DNA from: Begonia masoniana
Taxonomy: Eukaryota; Streptophyta; Magnoliopsida; Cucurbitales; Begoniaceae
DNA: 64,000 nt
Direction: 5' to 3'
Assembly: GCA_022432975.1 (NCBI GenBank)
Contig: CM039506.1
Coordinates: 20,773,614 to 20,837,613, forward strand
Numbering within the stretch: position 1 is the first letter of the stretch; each line of letters begins with the position of its first letter. Of the stretch, positions 10,180-22,619 are shown in pieces. The notes beneath the pieces are model-generated. The model saw only the letters and a list, made by a program, of their open reading frames with translations, was not told the origin of the DNA and ran no database searches. Made by a program: the position numbers and the translations under genes.

Positions 10180-12873
10180 ATGACTAATAGGAGCGGATTT
10201 GCACGTGACACTCCCCAAAAAGAACCAAATCGTGCGAGGGTCACTCCCCCTCCCAAACCTACACGTCACGAAGGTGAAACTAGTACTCAAGGAGGCATGC
10301 AAGGACAAATCGATGCCTTAACGAGCGTAGTTCATAACCTTGCCCAACAAGTCCAATCTCTTTTAAACAATCCTCGCCGTAGAGAGACCAATGAACAAGT
10401 CCCTTCTCAAAAAACCTCCTCTAGGATCATTCCCGAACGTCCTAGATGTCGTAACCATACCCCACAACCACCCATAGAGGAAGAATGGGCTGTACCCCAT
10501 AGAAGGAGACCACCTTATTATTCGGAGGATGAGGATTGGGTTGATGATGAAGAGTATCGCCCAAATCGTCGTAGGGATAACGACGACCTCCGCAACATCA
10601 AGATTACAATTCCCCCTTTTAATGGAACGTGTGACGGGCACATATACCTAGATGGGGTTGACAAAGTTGAGAGAGTTTTTGAATGCCATGATTACTCCGA
10701 GCGAGTAAAAATTCAATTAGCCTCTCTTGAACTTACGGGTCACGCCGCATTATGGTGGTCTAACCTTAAGTCCCAAGGAATGAGAACGTTAGGGTATCCC
10801 GTTACTACTTGGACTTCCATGAAGGAAATGATGCACCATAGGTTCGTCCCTCGTCATTACAAACATGAACTCTTTCATCAACTCCATAACTTAAAACAAA
10901 ATAGCCTCTCGGTAGACGAGTATCTTATCGAATTTGAAACTCTTAATATGCGATGCGCAATTGATGAGCCCGAAGAACAACTCATCGCTAGATTTATTAG
11001 AGGCTTAAATCGAGACATAGGAGATCTTGTCGAGATGCAACAATTAGAAACCATGGAATTAGTCATACAATTGTCCCTTACGGTGGAATGACAACTAAAG
11101 AGGAAACGCAAGACCGACTTGCCTAACAAATGTCCACCAATAAATTACAATTCCGACAAGCTTACCCCAAGACAAGAACAGAAAATATCCTTCAATAGAA
11201 ATTGGCCACCAAAATCATCAAACACCACTCACAATCCCCCACCGAGTAAAACTCAAGAACCCCAACCTAAAGTACCTAGAGCACGTGATGTGCAATGCTT
11301 CAAATGTTTGGAAAAATGGCACTATGCTAACGAGTGCACTAATCACCGTGTGATGGTCATCAAGGAATCCACGGGTGAATGGGAAAGTGAAGAGGACGAA
11401 GGCCAATATAATAAGATTGAAAAGGAAGAAGTTTTAGAAAAGAGCGAAGAAGAAGCCGATGAATGCGAGCCTCAAGATGGACCTCTACTGTTGGTCATAA
11501 GGCGAGCATTAATATCTAAGCACGTAGACAAGGACTGTCAACGTGAAAATCTATTTCATAGTCGATGTGCCGTGAGAGAAAAAGTTTGTTCTCTGATAAT
11601 TGATGGAGGAAGTTGCATAAATGCGGCCTCCCAAGACATGGTTGATAAATTGGGATTAGAAACCATTACCCATCCTACACCTTACAAGCTTAGTTGGTTG
11701 GACGATAGAAATGAACATGAGATTACCAAACAAATAACCGTTGATTTCATTATAGGAAAATACAAGGACTCGGTTATTTGTGACGTTGCCCCAATGAGTG
11801 CCAGCCACATTTTACTTGGACGACCATGGCATTTTGACGGTAGAGTCAACTATGACGGATTCCTCAACCGTTATACATTTAACTTTGGAGGAAGAAAATT
11901 AAAATTACTACCTATTACGCTTGAGCAAGTGGCTCACGATGAGGCCACCCGCCAAAAAGAAAAATTTTTATTGTCCAAATGTGGGTTGAATGACGAACAA
12001 GAGCCCTCGCATATCAATTGGCATGATAATCCTTTGTACGAAGAAGAGGTGTCAATCCCTTCCCTTCCAAATCTTGAGAAAATTCCTACCTTTATCAAGG
12101 AGCACCTAAATCCTTTACTTATTGTTGAGTTGCCTTGCCAATTAGAGGACGTATATACATGGCCTCGTGAGAAAATGAAATTAAGTGACGAAATTATTTT
12201 TGGATTAGGTAGTATGATCATCACTCCCTTCCTTTTCCACCCAAAACTAGAGGAAATTTTTCGATCTGTTCCATCCCTTAGGAAGAGGTTAATCTATGGC
12301 CTAGAGCCAACCATTTACCTTCCTATTTTCATTCTTAGAGCTACACACATTAGTAGGAATTTTATTCCCTTTGTAGCCAACCATCGCTCCATCCTTCAAT
12401 TTGGTGGCTTACCAAAACCTTGTTCCCCACCATTTGATTACCACAAATTCTACCATAGGACTAGAGTTAAGGTTCTATTGGTAAGTAAATTTTCTTTTGA
12501 GGTCTTAAGAATAATTGGATTATTTCTTTGGTCGGAAGATTCTATCATTTCCACCTCACTACTTGTCAAATTCAACTACTTTGGAAAACTTCGTTCCATC
12601 ACCGAGCAATCGCCCTCCAAAGTAGGCATCAAATTCAATTTTACCAACCTTACCAAAGAAAACATTAAAGAGACAATCTTTACCCTTTTCCATTTAGAAC
12701 ATCTCTTGGTGAAGTACTCTAAAACGAAAGACCATTCCCTTATGACATTCAAATTCGAACCTTCAAAGAGTAAACAAGAAATCATAGTAGACAATTTTTG
12801 GGAGAAGTCAACCAACGGATTTGAGGTCAAATGTAACGCCCCGAATTATATAAACCCAGTTCGTTACTCATAA
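10180..12873 (+). pseudogene. Element B gag-protease polyprotein with unrecognised C-terminal tail
   Basis: One frame runs from the Met at 10180, broken by an in-frame TGA at 11089-11091 (context TVE*QLKRK, where related gags have Arg). The capsid domain spans about residues 140-300 (KITIPPFNGT, ALWWSNL, RFIRGLNRDIGDLVE). A CFKCLEKWHYANEC zinc knuckle is at about 11296-11340. An aspartic protease with LIIDGGSC (near 11605) and HILLGRPW (near 11810) follows. The frame then continues about 260 residues (12060-12831) that I cannot match to RT or any known domain. The last codons, from 12832, are read through the inserted LTR C2. Without C2 the frame would run via 36732 into the 3' LTR. Confidence 0.75.
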
Positions 12874-12994
12874 CTCGAACATAACTAGGAGACTTTGGAC
12901 CAAATTTAAAACTTCGCTCGAAAGTCAAAATTCGACATTTGCTAAAATTTCAAAACATTTGAAAACTTGCAGTAGAAATTCTTTTGAGCAGAAT

Positions 12995-13122
12995 AGAGTT
13001 AATACAAGACATCCATTGATCACTAAACGACAAAACTTCTACTACGTCTTCCGATAGATTTAATACAAGACATCCACCGATCACTAAACGACAAAACTTC
13101 TACTACGTCTTCCAATAGATTT
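12995..13122. repeat. Two-copy 60-bp tandem repeat in C2
   Basis: A unit containing AATACAAGACATCCA, CACTAAACGACAAAAC and CTACTACGTCTTCC occurs twice, about 60 bp apart, with three or four differences. An A-run follows at 13123. Confidence 0.8.
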
Positions 13123-13522
13123 AAAAAAAAAAAACAACAGAAACAGCATAGCAAACAATTTCACTCCAAGCAAAGAAAAACTCCGACTACCAAAAGGGAC
13201 CTGAGCATTTATCAAAAATCATTCAAAACTACTTAATCCGGGCATTACTCCAAAATTTGGTAAAACCACTATATGACGACCCTAGTACTGTACCCATTTT
13301 CCCGTACATATTTTTTTTTTCCCTATACTATAAATAAACTCTAGGCGAAATTTAAACCGAAATCGAAATCAGAATTGAAATCGATAATGTCTATGTTTTA
13401 AAACCATTTAAACAAAGCACAATTTAATTTAATAAAACTTAAAACAATTAAGAAAACAATTAAAATAAAATTGAAACATGTGGGAGGGCAAAATTGTCAA
13501 GCCGTAACAAAAGGGGAGGGGC

Positions 13523-13692
13523 GATCGATCTCCAAATTCAGGAGATCGATCGCTGGGGCATCAAACAGCAGGGGCATCGATCCCCCAGCGATCGATCGCT
13601 GGCAGCGATCGATCCCCCAGCGATCGATTGCTGGCAGCGATTGCTGCCCAGCGATCGGTCGCTGCACCAAAAACAGGGAGGGGCGATCAGTC
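13523..13692. repeat. GCGATCGATCGCTGG palindrome cluster in C1 LTR
   Basis: Eight or so copies of GATCGATC or near variants, usually embedded in CAGCGATCGATCGCTGG. The cluster lies about 250-420 bases from the LTR terminus. Confidence 0.85.
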
Positions 13693-14244
13693 GCCCCTCG
13701 CACCCGCGCCCGATCGCCTTATCCCTCCATCTTCTTTCTCTTTTACTTTTCTCATACAAATGTTCTCTTGAATCTGAATTTCCAGAGAGCAAAACACTAA
13801 GTTCTTTCACCATCCCTGCACACCACACAATTCACAAGTTAACATTTTCTTTAACACTTCGACACCTACAAACTCACTTTAAATGTAACCAATTTTTCCT
13901 AAAAACGAACCGCGTGGATACGTTTAAAAATTGACAATCCCTCCTATTTTAAATTACCACACAGTTCCAATGAAAACTTTACAAAAGCAGTTTATAAAAC
14001 AGATTTCCAAAAACGTTTAAAACATCAAACATAAACCTATCTACTATCAGATCCAAACATCCTAAAATATTCTATCTTTATACATATTTTACTCAAAATA
14101 ACCCAATACCCTCAAAACACATACATACATCCCCACGGGTCAGGTTAAGCATCCACTGCGCCAGCACACCCACGCGAGCCGTCCTTCGTCAACTGCATCA
14201 TTCCTCAGGTGGAGGGATCTCATCCTCACCTATATCGAAGTCAC

Positions 14245-14829
14245 CTACACCATACAAACACACTATGAGATAAAAATCTCAGTAAGCTCTACATAAATGC
14301 CTATGCATGATCATGTATGCTCGATGCTATGAAAACAATCCATGTCAGTTCATATATCAGTACGTGTCAGTCTATGGTTATCGGAAATGCTCGACAGATA
14401 GATAGGGCACCTCCAGCGGTTAGACAGCCCACACCATCTGAAAGGAGGGAAACCCGCTCACCACGGAACGCCAGGTCTGAACCTCATCCCCGATAACCCC
14501 ATGTCATGGTTGTTTACTATGATACTTTACTTGCCTTTACATGCATGTTCTTTTCATGAAATCCGTGCATAAATTCATTTTCATGATGTTTTAAAACCAT
14601 GATGCGTGAACAGTTCAATATAACATAAAGTGAACAATCACATGTGTACCATCAAGACGATAAACAAACACATATGTACCATCAAGACGATAAACAAACA
14701 ACATATAAAAACAACTAATCCTAACTACCCTAACCAAAACGATTTAAACAAACAAATCCTCAAGGTTCCTCGAGACGACTTTGACGTACGGTGTAGGCCA
14801 ATCGGCCAGAGTAAGTCACGAGAACTTAC
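14245..14829 (-). other. Putative LTR intron in C1 (GTAAGT donor, TGTAG acceptor)
   Basis: The minus strand reads GAG|GTAAGT at 14829 and GGTGTAG|GTGA at 14245, 585 nt apart, with a CTTACTGAG branch-like sequence just upstream of the acceptor. The arrangement matches the other Tekay-type LTRs. The donor is repeated in the right piece at 34471. Confidence 0.5.
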
Positions 14830-14845
14830 CTCGGTGTAGGAGCAA

Positions 14846-15775
14846 ATGCCAAGTTATGCCAAGTTCTTAAAAGATATCTTGACTCACAAGCGGAAAATAG
14901 AGGATTGCGGCACTATCGCATTATCAGAAGAGTGTAGTGCTATTATTCAGAGGAAGCTTCCACAGAAGGTTAAAGACCCAGGAAGCTTCACTGTTCCATG
15001 CTCTATTGGAGATCTTGTATTTGAGCGAGCATTATGCGACTTGGGTGCCAGTATTAATCTAATGCCGTTATCTATTTTTCAAAGGCTGAATTTAGGAGAA
15101 GCAAGGCCAACTCGGGTGATATTACAAATGGTTGATCGTTCCATCAAGCACCTGCGAGGGGTCATTGAAGATGTTCTAGTTAAGGTGGACAAGTTCATAT
15201 TCCCAGCTGACTTTGTCGTTCTTGATATGGCGGAGGATCGGGATATTCCTATTATTTTAGGCCGCCCATTCTTAGCCACAGGAGGTGCTTTGATCGATGT
15301 CCAGAGGGGAGAGTTGAAGTTGCGCTTGCAATATGAAGAAGTGACTTTTAACGTATTCCACTCCATTAAGTATCCAAAGGCTAGCGATGATATATTTCGA
15401 ATCGACTCTCTTGATTCGGTGATAGATGGAGCATCCATACAATCAAGTGACTCCCTTGAGGTAGCATTGACAAACCCAGACTTTTCTTTAGATCTTGACT
15501 CTTTTGTGCAGGAATTTATTTCATTGATGGATTCATTCGAGGCAAATCGAAGAAAATATTTTGAGAGTTTGGGGGAGCCACCGAGTCGTGTCCTATCTTC
15601 CATTCAGAGCCCGCCAACTTTGGAGCTGAAACCATTGCCATCACACCTCAGGTATGCATTTATTGGTACTAATTCAACTCTTCCAGTCATTATTGCAGGT
15701 GATTTATCCAAGACGGAGGAAGAGAAATTACTGCACATTCTTCGGACATATAAGCTAGCCATCGGGTGGACATTA
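14846..15775 (+). pseudogene. E+ protease region, 5'-truncated
   Basis: The frame begins at the truncation junction, so the apparent Met is internal. The aspartic protease signature ALCDLGASINLMPLS (about 15030-15072) and the ILGRPFLATGGA flap/end region (near 15250) are clear. About 150 residues of linker lead to the RT. Protease would cut the polyprotein. The frame is cut by solo LTR G after YKLAIGWTL (15770) and resumes at 18275 with SDIKGIS. Confidence 0.8.
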
Positions 15776-16329
15776 TGTAACGACCCCGGCCAGGAGCCGT
15801 CACGTATTCATAATCTTTCATTAATCGTTCGCTTGACTTTTACTATTATTACATCTTCTCTAACTCTCGACAGACATTCACATTTGCATAATACATATTT
15901 TGTTTTAAAACTGGAAACAGAGACGTAGAACCATCAAGGAAGACGAATCCTCTTGTGCACGATTTCCTACACCTCGTCGGCTCAAACTCTCACAGAGTCG
16001 AGCGACTAGGCTCGGTCATCGGTTTCTTGACAAAATTCGGGCAAGGAAGGAATGCCCTCATCTCTCTTAACATGATTCTACTCGGGTTTGCATGGGTTGC
16101 ATGTGTTGACAATCTACAGAGATTTCATCGTCCGGTCATCACGTGTATTGCGCGTGACTCGCTTAACACCGCCTAAAAGGAGACATCTTCCGGTGGGCAC
16201 GTGGGCCTCGCGTGCTCAATTAAAACATCATCCGGTGACATCCACCGGTCACTAGACGACAAGATAACATTTACAACTTCCGGTGACGTAAGCCAACATC
16301 CATCGGTCGCTAAACGACAAAACACATTC

Positions 16330-16570
16330 TACATCTACAGTTGACGTCATCCGGAAGACTAAACCATCAAACTACCATCATTCGGCATCTACCGATGACG
16401 TCAGCCGGAAGACTAAACCCTCAAACTACCATCATTCGGCATCTGCCGATGACGTCAGCCGGAAGACTAAACCCTCAAACTACTATCATTCGGCATCTGC
16501 CGATGACGTCAGCCGGAAGACTAAACCATCAACTACTATCATTCGGCATCTGCCGATGACGTCAGCCGGA
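16330..16570. repeat. 54-bp tandem repeat in LTR G, about four copies
   Basis: The unit includes ATCATTCGGCATCTGCCGAT, then GACGTCAGCCGGAAGAC and TAAACCCTCAAAC. The 54-base period is a multiple of three, which leaves a meaningless open frame across it. Each unit has the small inverted repeat CGGCATCTGCCG. Confidence 0.85.
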
Positions 16571-16936
16571 CGATTGCCTCATCCAGCTTCCATCTTACGG
16601 TAGAAGACACTAAATCATCAAATGACTCATTCCAACAGAAAGAAACCACAACTCATTCAGAATGCATATAGCGGAAGACTTAAGCTACAGATCATTTATA
16701 AATCTATATAATCATTCCCTGACTCAGTGATCAACTAGACAGTCTCAAGGCTCAACATTATAGAATAATCTCATCCTACTTAAACTACCATATCCTTTAT
16801 TTTACTGAAACAAAAGAGCGTTAACCAGGGGTCATAAATTGCCTTTCCAGTCCTGCACTGTCATTTTGAGCTTCCTCCAGCAACCAGCCTTAAGCATCCT
16901 CTTTGAACAAAGTATCCTCACCTGAACCTCCTTCAC

Positions 16937-17570
16937 CTACACCATAAGGTTCAACTATAAGCCTAATGCTTAGTAAGGAATGCATGCTGACAGATATACA
17001 TGAGTGCACAAATTAAAGAACACAAGTTCATAAACCTTTCTTCATTCATGTTCATTTTCATTATTTACATGGCATGTATTAAGGCAGGAGACGAGGGAGA
17101 AAGACAGGGGTTCATAGTCATTTGCCTATCGCGGCAATCATAGTAATGACTAACTCGGCCTCCACCAATGGGAGAATTCGCGAGCCATACACATCATCAA
17201 CTCGGCCTCCACCAGGGGGAGAATTCGCGAGCCATACATATCATCAGCTCGGCCTCCACCAGGGGGAGAATCCGCGAGCTATACTTGTCATGGTCTCTTT
17301 TCCCCGTCCTGCACTTAATCATGATTACATTTACTTTTCATGTTCTTAACTCAGTCATAAACGTGGACTCAATACATAAACATGAAGTTCACAGAGAGAA
17401 ATCATACCATAAGGACAAGCAAAACATCCTGTAACTTAACATCTTCTTACACAATTTCTTCATTTCATGGCAATAACTAGTCATAGTCAACAAACAGACA
17501 TCTCAATGATTTCCTAATACCCTTGCGGTGTAGGGCCCTAGTGTCCGGAAATCTTAATACATTCACTTAC
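16937..17570 (-). other. Putative LTR intron in G
   Basis: On the minus strand CCAG|GTAAGTG (donor at 17570) is followed 634 nt later by GGTGTAG|GTGAAG (acceptor at 16937). A CTTACTAAGCATTAGGC branch-like motif lies 30-40 nt before the acceptor. The interval contains the 47-bp repeats. Confidence 0.55.
17150..17285. repeat. 47-bp tandem repeat in LTR G, about three copies
   Basis: The GAATTCGCGAGC landmark recurs at 17174, 17221 and 17268 (the last as GAATCC), with CTCGGCCTCCACCAG between copies. Confidence 0.85.
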
Positions 17571-18100
17571 CTGGTTTCCTTAGCAATCCGAGCTTCTTCC
17601 TTTTAAACTTCTTCACTTAAAACATGTACATTACAGTAGTTAAAACAAAGGTCCTAATAGTTCTATTCATAAATCGTCCTAGGACTCTAAGAGCTAAGGT
17701 TACTCCGAATCCTTTGTATGACACACTGCAGTCTGAAATCTGAAACTAGGTGGACAGGTTTTACCATTGATTAAATCCGAGTTGGTTACTTTGAAATGTT
17801 AAGAATCGATTGGGATGACATTTCTACTCTCAGACTTAAAAGGGTCTTAAACTACTCGGCCACTGCTAAGAAAATTCCGAACTCAAATGCCGAGCTGAAA
17901 GCAGAACTTTAATCACTAATAAATGACTACATTGTCCATTTCATACCTCGGGTGCGGATTTGCAGAGAAAAGCAGGCTGAAACCAGCCGTCAGCAAGGGA
18001 AGATTCTGGTAGCCGAGAGCAAAAGCTTGGGAGAGAAGGAATCGCCGAGAGGGAATGTCGGCTACAGTGGTAATAAAATGAGGTTTAAGGTTTCCATTTT

Positions 18101-18110
18101 CTATTTATAC
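18101..18110 (-). promoter_or_regulatory. TATA box of LTR G
   Basis: The minus strand reads GTATAAATAG within AAACC-flanked sequence. The same context occurs in the LTRs of element I at 52884, 61114 and 61561. Confidence 0.6.
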
Positions 18111-18269
18111 TCAACCCATCAATCTTAATTACAAAACTGCCACCCAACCTAGTTTTACTCTACTTGTAATAAATTTGTCTTAACATTAAATTTAAATCAT
18201 AAAGGTTAAATAAGAGGGTGACAATGAAAATGGTCAGAGAATCACCTGGCCGAAATGTCGGGTGTTACA

Positions 18270-21016
18270 CATTATCTGACATCAAGGGAATCAGTTCTTC
18301 ATTCTGTGTGCACCGAATTTTAATGGAGGATGAACATCGACCATCAGTGGAGCATCAACGCCGGTTAAATCCAACTATGAAAGAAGTTGTGCGAAAGGAG
18401 GTTTTAAAGTGGTTGGACGTCGGGGTTATCTATCTGATCTCAGACAGTTCGTGGGTGAGTCCAGTGCAGTGTGTGCCAAAGAAAAGTGGAATGACAGTAG
18501 TCAAAAATGAGAATGATGAGTTGATTGCATCTAGAACAGTCACCGGTTGGAGAATTTGTATAGATTATCAGAAATTGAACAAGGCTACACGCAAGGATCA
18601 CTTCCCATTGGCGTTTATTGATCAGATGTTGGATAGACTTGCTGGGCACGAATATTATTATTTTCTCGATGGGTATTCCGGATATAATCAGATTGCTATC
18701 ACCCCAGAAGATCAAGAAAAGACGACTTTTACATGCCCCTATGGTACTTTTGCATTCCGTCGGATGCCATTTGGCTTATGTAATGCACCAGCTACATTTC
18801 AAAGATGCATGATGGCTATTTTTTCTGATATGGTGGAGCGATTCATAGAGATCTTCATGGATGATTTTTCAGTCTTCGAATCTACATTTGATTCATGTTT
18901 AGAAAATTTATCCAAGGTGCTCGAAAGGTGTGTTGAGACGAATCTGGTACTTAATTGGGAAAAATGTCACTTTATGGTGAAAGAAGGAATTGTACTTGGG
19001 CATCGGATTTCATCACAAGGAATTGAGGTAGACCGAGCAAAGATTGTAGCCATTGAAAAGTTGCCACCACCGACCACAGTTAAAGGAGTACGGAGCTTTC
19101 TTGGGCATGCAGGTTTCTATCGGCGTTTCATTAAAGATTTCTCAAAGATCACCAAACCGTTATGTCAATTATTGGAGATTGGTGTTCCGTTTGTTTTCAC
19201 AGCAGACTGTCTTGGAGCTTTCAATGTGCTAAAAGAGAAACTTGTGACTGCACCGATTGTTGATGCACCTGATTGGGAGTTACCATTTGAGATCATGAGT
19301 GATGCTAGTGATTTTGCAGTAGGAGCAGTTCTTGGGCAAAGGAAGGATAAAGTGTTTCACACAATTTATTATGCCAGCCGGACTTTAAACGACGCTCAAC
19401 TCAATTATGCTACCACAGAGAAGGAATTATTGGCAGTAGTCTTTGCGTTCGACAAGTTTAGACCGTATGTACTCGGCAACAAGGTCACAGTTTATACAGA
19501 TCATTACGCAATTAAGTATTTGATGGAAAAGAAGGATGCCAAGCCTCGACTGATTCGCTGGGTCTTACTCCTGCAAGAGTTTGATATTGTGATTAAAGAT
19601 AAAAAAGGCACGGAGAATTTGGTTGCTGATCACCTATCTCGATTGGAAACACGAGCTCATGTCTCAGATAGTGAAGTCCAAATAGCTGAAGATTTTCCTG
19701 ATAAAAAGATCATTGCAATCGACGTGTTACCATGGTATGCTGATTATGTGAATTTTCTCGCCGGAGGGGTCATCCCAACTGATTTATTGCATCACCAAAA
19801 GAAGAAATTTTTTGCCGATGTCAAGCGATTTTATTGGAAAAAGCCGATTTTATACAAACACTGTGCAGATTAAGTTATCAGACGTTGTATCCCGGAAGAT
19901 GAAGTAATATTTGGATTAACACACTGTCATTCGTTGGAATGTGGTGAACACTTTGGTGGCAAACAGACAGCAGCAAAGATACTTCAGTGTGGGTTCTACT
20001 GGCCCACCTTGTTTAAAGATGCCTATGCGTTTGTTGTAGCCTGTGATCGATGTCAACGGACCGGTAATATTTCCCACCGTAATGAGATGCCTTTGACGAA
20101 CATCTTGGAGGTTGAGCTGTTTGATGTATGGGGTATTGATTTTATGGGGCCGTTTCCGTCGTCGTATAACAACAAATACATTCTTCTGGCGGTGGATTAT
20201 GTCTCCAAGTGGGTCGAAGCAATAGCAACGCCAACCAATGATGGCAAGGTGGTCTTACGTTTCCTGCAGAGAAACATTTTCACTCGTTTTGGGACACCTC
20301 GAGCTTTCATTAGTGACGAAGGAACACACTTTTGCAATCGACAGTTTGAAACATTGCTCAGCAAGTATGGAGTGAAGCATCGCAAGGCGTTGGGATACCA
20401 TCCCCAATCCAACGGGCAGGCCGAAGTCTCTAATCGAGAAGTGAAGAAAATCCTTGAGAAGACAATTGCACATTCAAGAAAAGACTGGGCTCGCAAGTTG
20501 GATGATGCTTTATGGGCGTACCGAACCGCATTCAAAACTCCTCTACGTATGTCACCATATAGGCTGGTATTCGGGAAAGCATGTCACTTACCGGTTTAAT
20601 TGGAACACTGTGCTTTGTGGGCGATGAAGAAGCTGAATTTTGAGTTAACAGCCACAGGCCAGAAACGCTTCCTGCAAATTAATGAGCTCGATGAACTTAG
20701 AGGCATTGCGTATGAGAATTCAAAGATATATAAGGAGAAGACCAAGGCATGGCATGACAAACACATCGTGGAAAAAGACCTTTCACCGGGACAACAGGTA
20801 CTTTTATTTAACTCTCGATTGAAATTGTTTCCAGGAAAATTGAAGTCGAGATGGTCGGGTCCCTTTACGGTGGTGCAAATATTCCCTCATGGAGCTGTTG
20901 AGTTACGAGGAGCCGATGACATGACATTCAAGGTGAACGGCCAATGAGTGAAACCTTACCTTGGCTGCAATATTCCAAATGGCCCCTCTGTCACTCCACT
21001 CATTCCCGAAGAGTAA
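18270..21016 (+). pseudogene. E+ reverse transcriptase, RNase H and integrase, with stops
   Basis: RT has [13 protein letters not shown] and [15 protein letters not shown] (near 18760-18800). The catalytic motif is IFMDDFSVF (near 18853). RNase H starts near 19300 with [13 protein letters not shown] and has TDHYAIKYL. Integrase has [11 protein letters not shown] and CDRCQRTGN for zinc binding. All three acidic residues are present ([26 protein letters not shown]). The open frame continues from the protease across LTR G. Three single-base stops break it: TAA at 19871-19873, TAA near 20597 and TGA near 20945. The inverted copy E- has CAA, a Val-Glu context and CGA at these places. The polyprotein would end at 21016. 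Confidence 0.85.
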
Positions 21017-21659
21017 ACGCTACCAGACGTCGGGCTGAAGACGGTAAATCAAGCACTTAGTGGGAGGTAACCCATTGATTTGAATTTTTTTTTTTTTGAG
21101 TCAGTCGAGTCGAGTTTTTAAGTTGTTATTCTATTTTCTTAACGTATTTTTACTGATTTTTTTTATGTTTAAGTTTTCTAAAAAAAAAAAAATACAAAAT
21201 ACAAAGAGGGGTAAACGGTGAAAAGCCGAAGCTTTTCACCGTGTTGGTCTCTCCTTCATCAACGACGCCTCCAGCACTCTGAGCTCCGACAGCCGCCGTC
21301 TCCACCACCGTGTAATAGTGCTCTCTCCACCGTCAGCCGACCTCTCTGCTCCGAGCTGCTCCCCGTTGCTTCTTGTCTCTGCCGCTTATTGTCTCTGTCC
21401 AGGTTTTCCTCGTTTGCCTGTGGATATTATTCTGATAATAGCTGTTGATTTCGTTGGCCGCTACATTTGTATTCAAGGGTTATTGGCTGGACTTTTTCTT
21501 GGACTAATACTTGAGTTTGGGGGAAGTTGGATGGTTTAACATTACGGTGCTCAATCTCAGTAAATTCTGCCCACCAACTTTTTGATAAATTGCCGGTTAG
21601 AGAATTGGTTCTGGATCTTGGACTATTTGTGAAGTAAACACCGATATTTCGACTTTCCA
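21017..21659 (+). other. E+ spacer between integrase and the downstream ORF
   Basis: Non-coding, with T-runs at 21086-21097 and an A-run at 21180-21191. The mirror copy is at 23448-24097. Short ORFs here show no known domain. Confidence 0.6.
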
Positions 21660-22619
21660 ATGACTTCTAAGCGCTTGAGAGGGTCCTCTAGTGCCTCCAG
21701 CTCTTCACGGCCAAGTCCGTTTCCACATTCATTCTTCAATGAGGAGGCGAAGACATTTTATCAACAATTCATGCTGACGGACAAGGCTATAATTTGTGAG
21801 GTACAATTTCAGCCAGACCGAAGTGATGGAGATATCCTGACAATGCTCCAGTGGAGAAATTGGGGGGAAGTAGCTGTCTTGAGGGGTGATGCAAATGCTA
21901 GCGTCGTTCGAGAATTTTATGCTAATCTGAAGGCCTCAAAAACTGATGCACCAGTCACCGTCCGCAACAAAGTGATCGATTTCTCCGCTGAAGTTATTAA
22001 TGAAAAATTTGGGTTTCCAAACATCCCGGATGACGAGTTCCAAGCATTACTGGCTGCCGGACACAATTATGATGAAATTTTATGCGAGTTGGGCCATCGA
22101 CGAGCTCAATGGGTTTACACCAGATCTGATAACACATTGCCGCGCTATTTGGTCCCGAGCAGCTTGAATCGATATGCTCAAGCCTGGTGCAGGCTCATCC
22201 GGTGCAATCTGATGCCGACCTCCCAAAAGACTGAATTTACCAGAGACCGTGCCGTGCTGCTTTATTGCATTTTAAAAGGCAAATCGATTGATGTCGGACG
22301 GATTATTCACAATAACATTGACGAGTACCGAAAGCAAACTGTGACCGCTGCCCACATTCATCCGATCTTGATCACACAGCTTTGTGCCGCCCAGCACGTA
22401 TCGATGAACTCTGATGACGAACCATGGTTCCAGCAAACTATCTTTGGCTCGTCCAACATATCGCGAATAGCTAACTGGCCTCATGGTCTAGCTCGTCCTG
22501 ATGGGCTGGGATTTATTGAACATCAGCCTGAAGCGGATGTTCCTCCTCAACCCATGCTTGCCCCTCGTCTCTCCAAACGGACTCTGTTCAATAAATCCCA
22601 GCCCATCAGGATGAGCTAG
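21660..22619 (+). pseudogene. E+ downstream ORF (putative plant transposon protein type)
   Basis: An ORF of 319 codons starting MTSKRLRGSS, in the position of the extra ORF after pol in Athila elements. The body (NWGEVAVLRGDA, VREFYANL, VIDFSAEVINE, RAQWVYTRSDNTLPR, FTRDRAVLLYCI) matches what I recall of the plant-transposon-protein domain often found there; its biochemical role is not established. The last 35 codons run through the spacer of the inverted repeat and into the right arm, so the natural C-terminus is lost. Confidence 0.65.

Larger units (their letters stand above)
13273..14833 (-). repeat. C1 LTR, left piece
   Basis: It includes a cluster of GATCGATC palindromes at 13523-13692 and the conserved acceptor-like and donor-like sites at 14245 and 14829. 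It breaks off at 14833 against Athila protease sequence. 14409-14833 is repeated at 34046-34470. Confidence 0.75.
15776..18269 (-). mobile_element. G: Tekay-type solo LTR in the E+ pol gene
   Basis: 2494 bp from TGTAACGACCCC to GGGTGTTACA, flanked by catta (15771-15775 and 18270-18274). The Athila reading frame is continuous once the insertion and one catta are removed. No internal region or second LTR is present. The LTR carries 54-bp and 47-bp tandem repeats, a TATA box at 18101 and the conserved donor/acceptor pair. Confidence 0.92.

Noticed and set aside
13538..13934. Overlapping ORFs on both strands around the GATCGATC cluster
   Set aside because: Repeat-driven open frames in an LTR.
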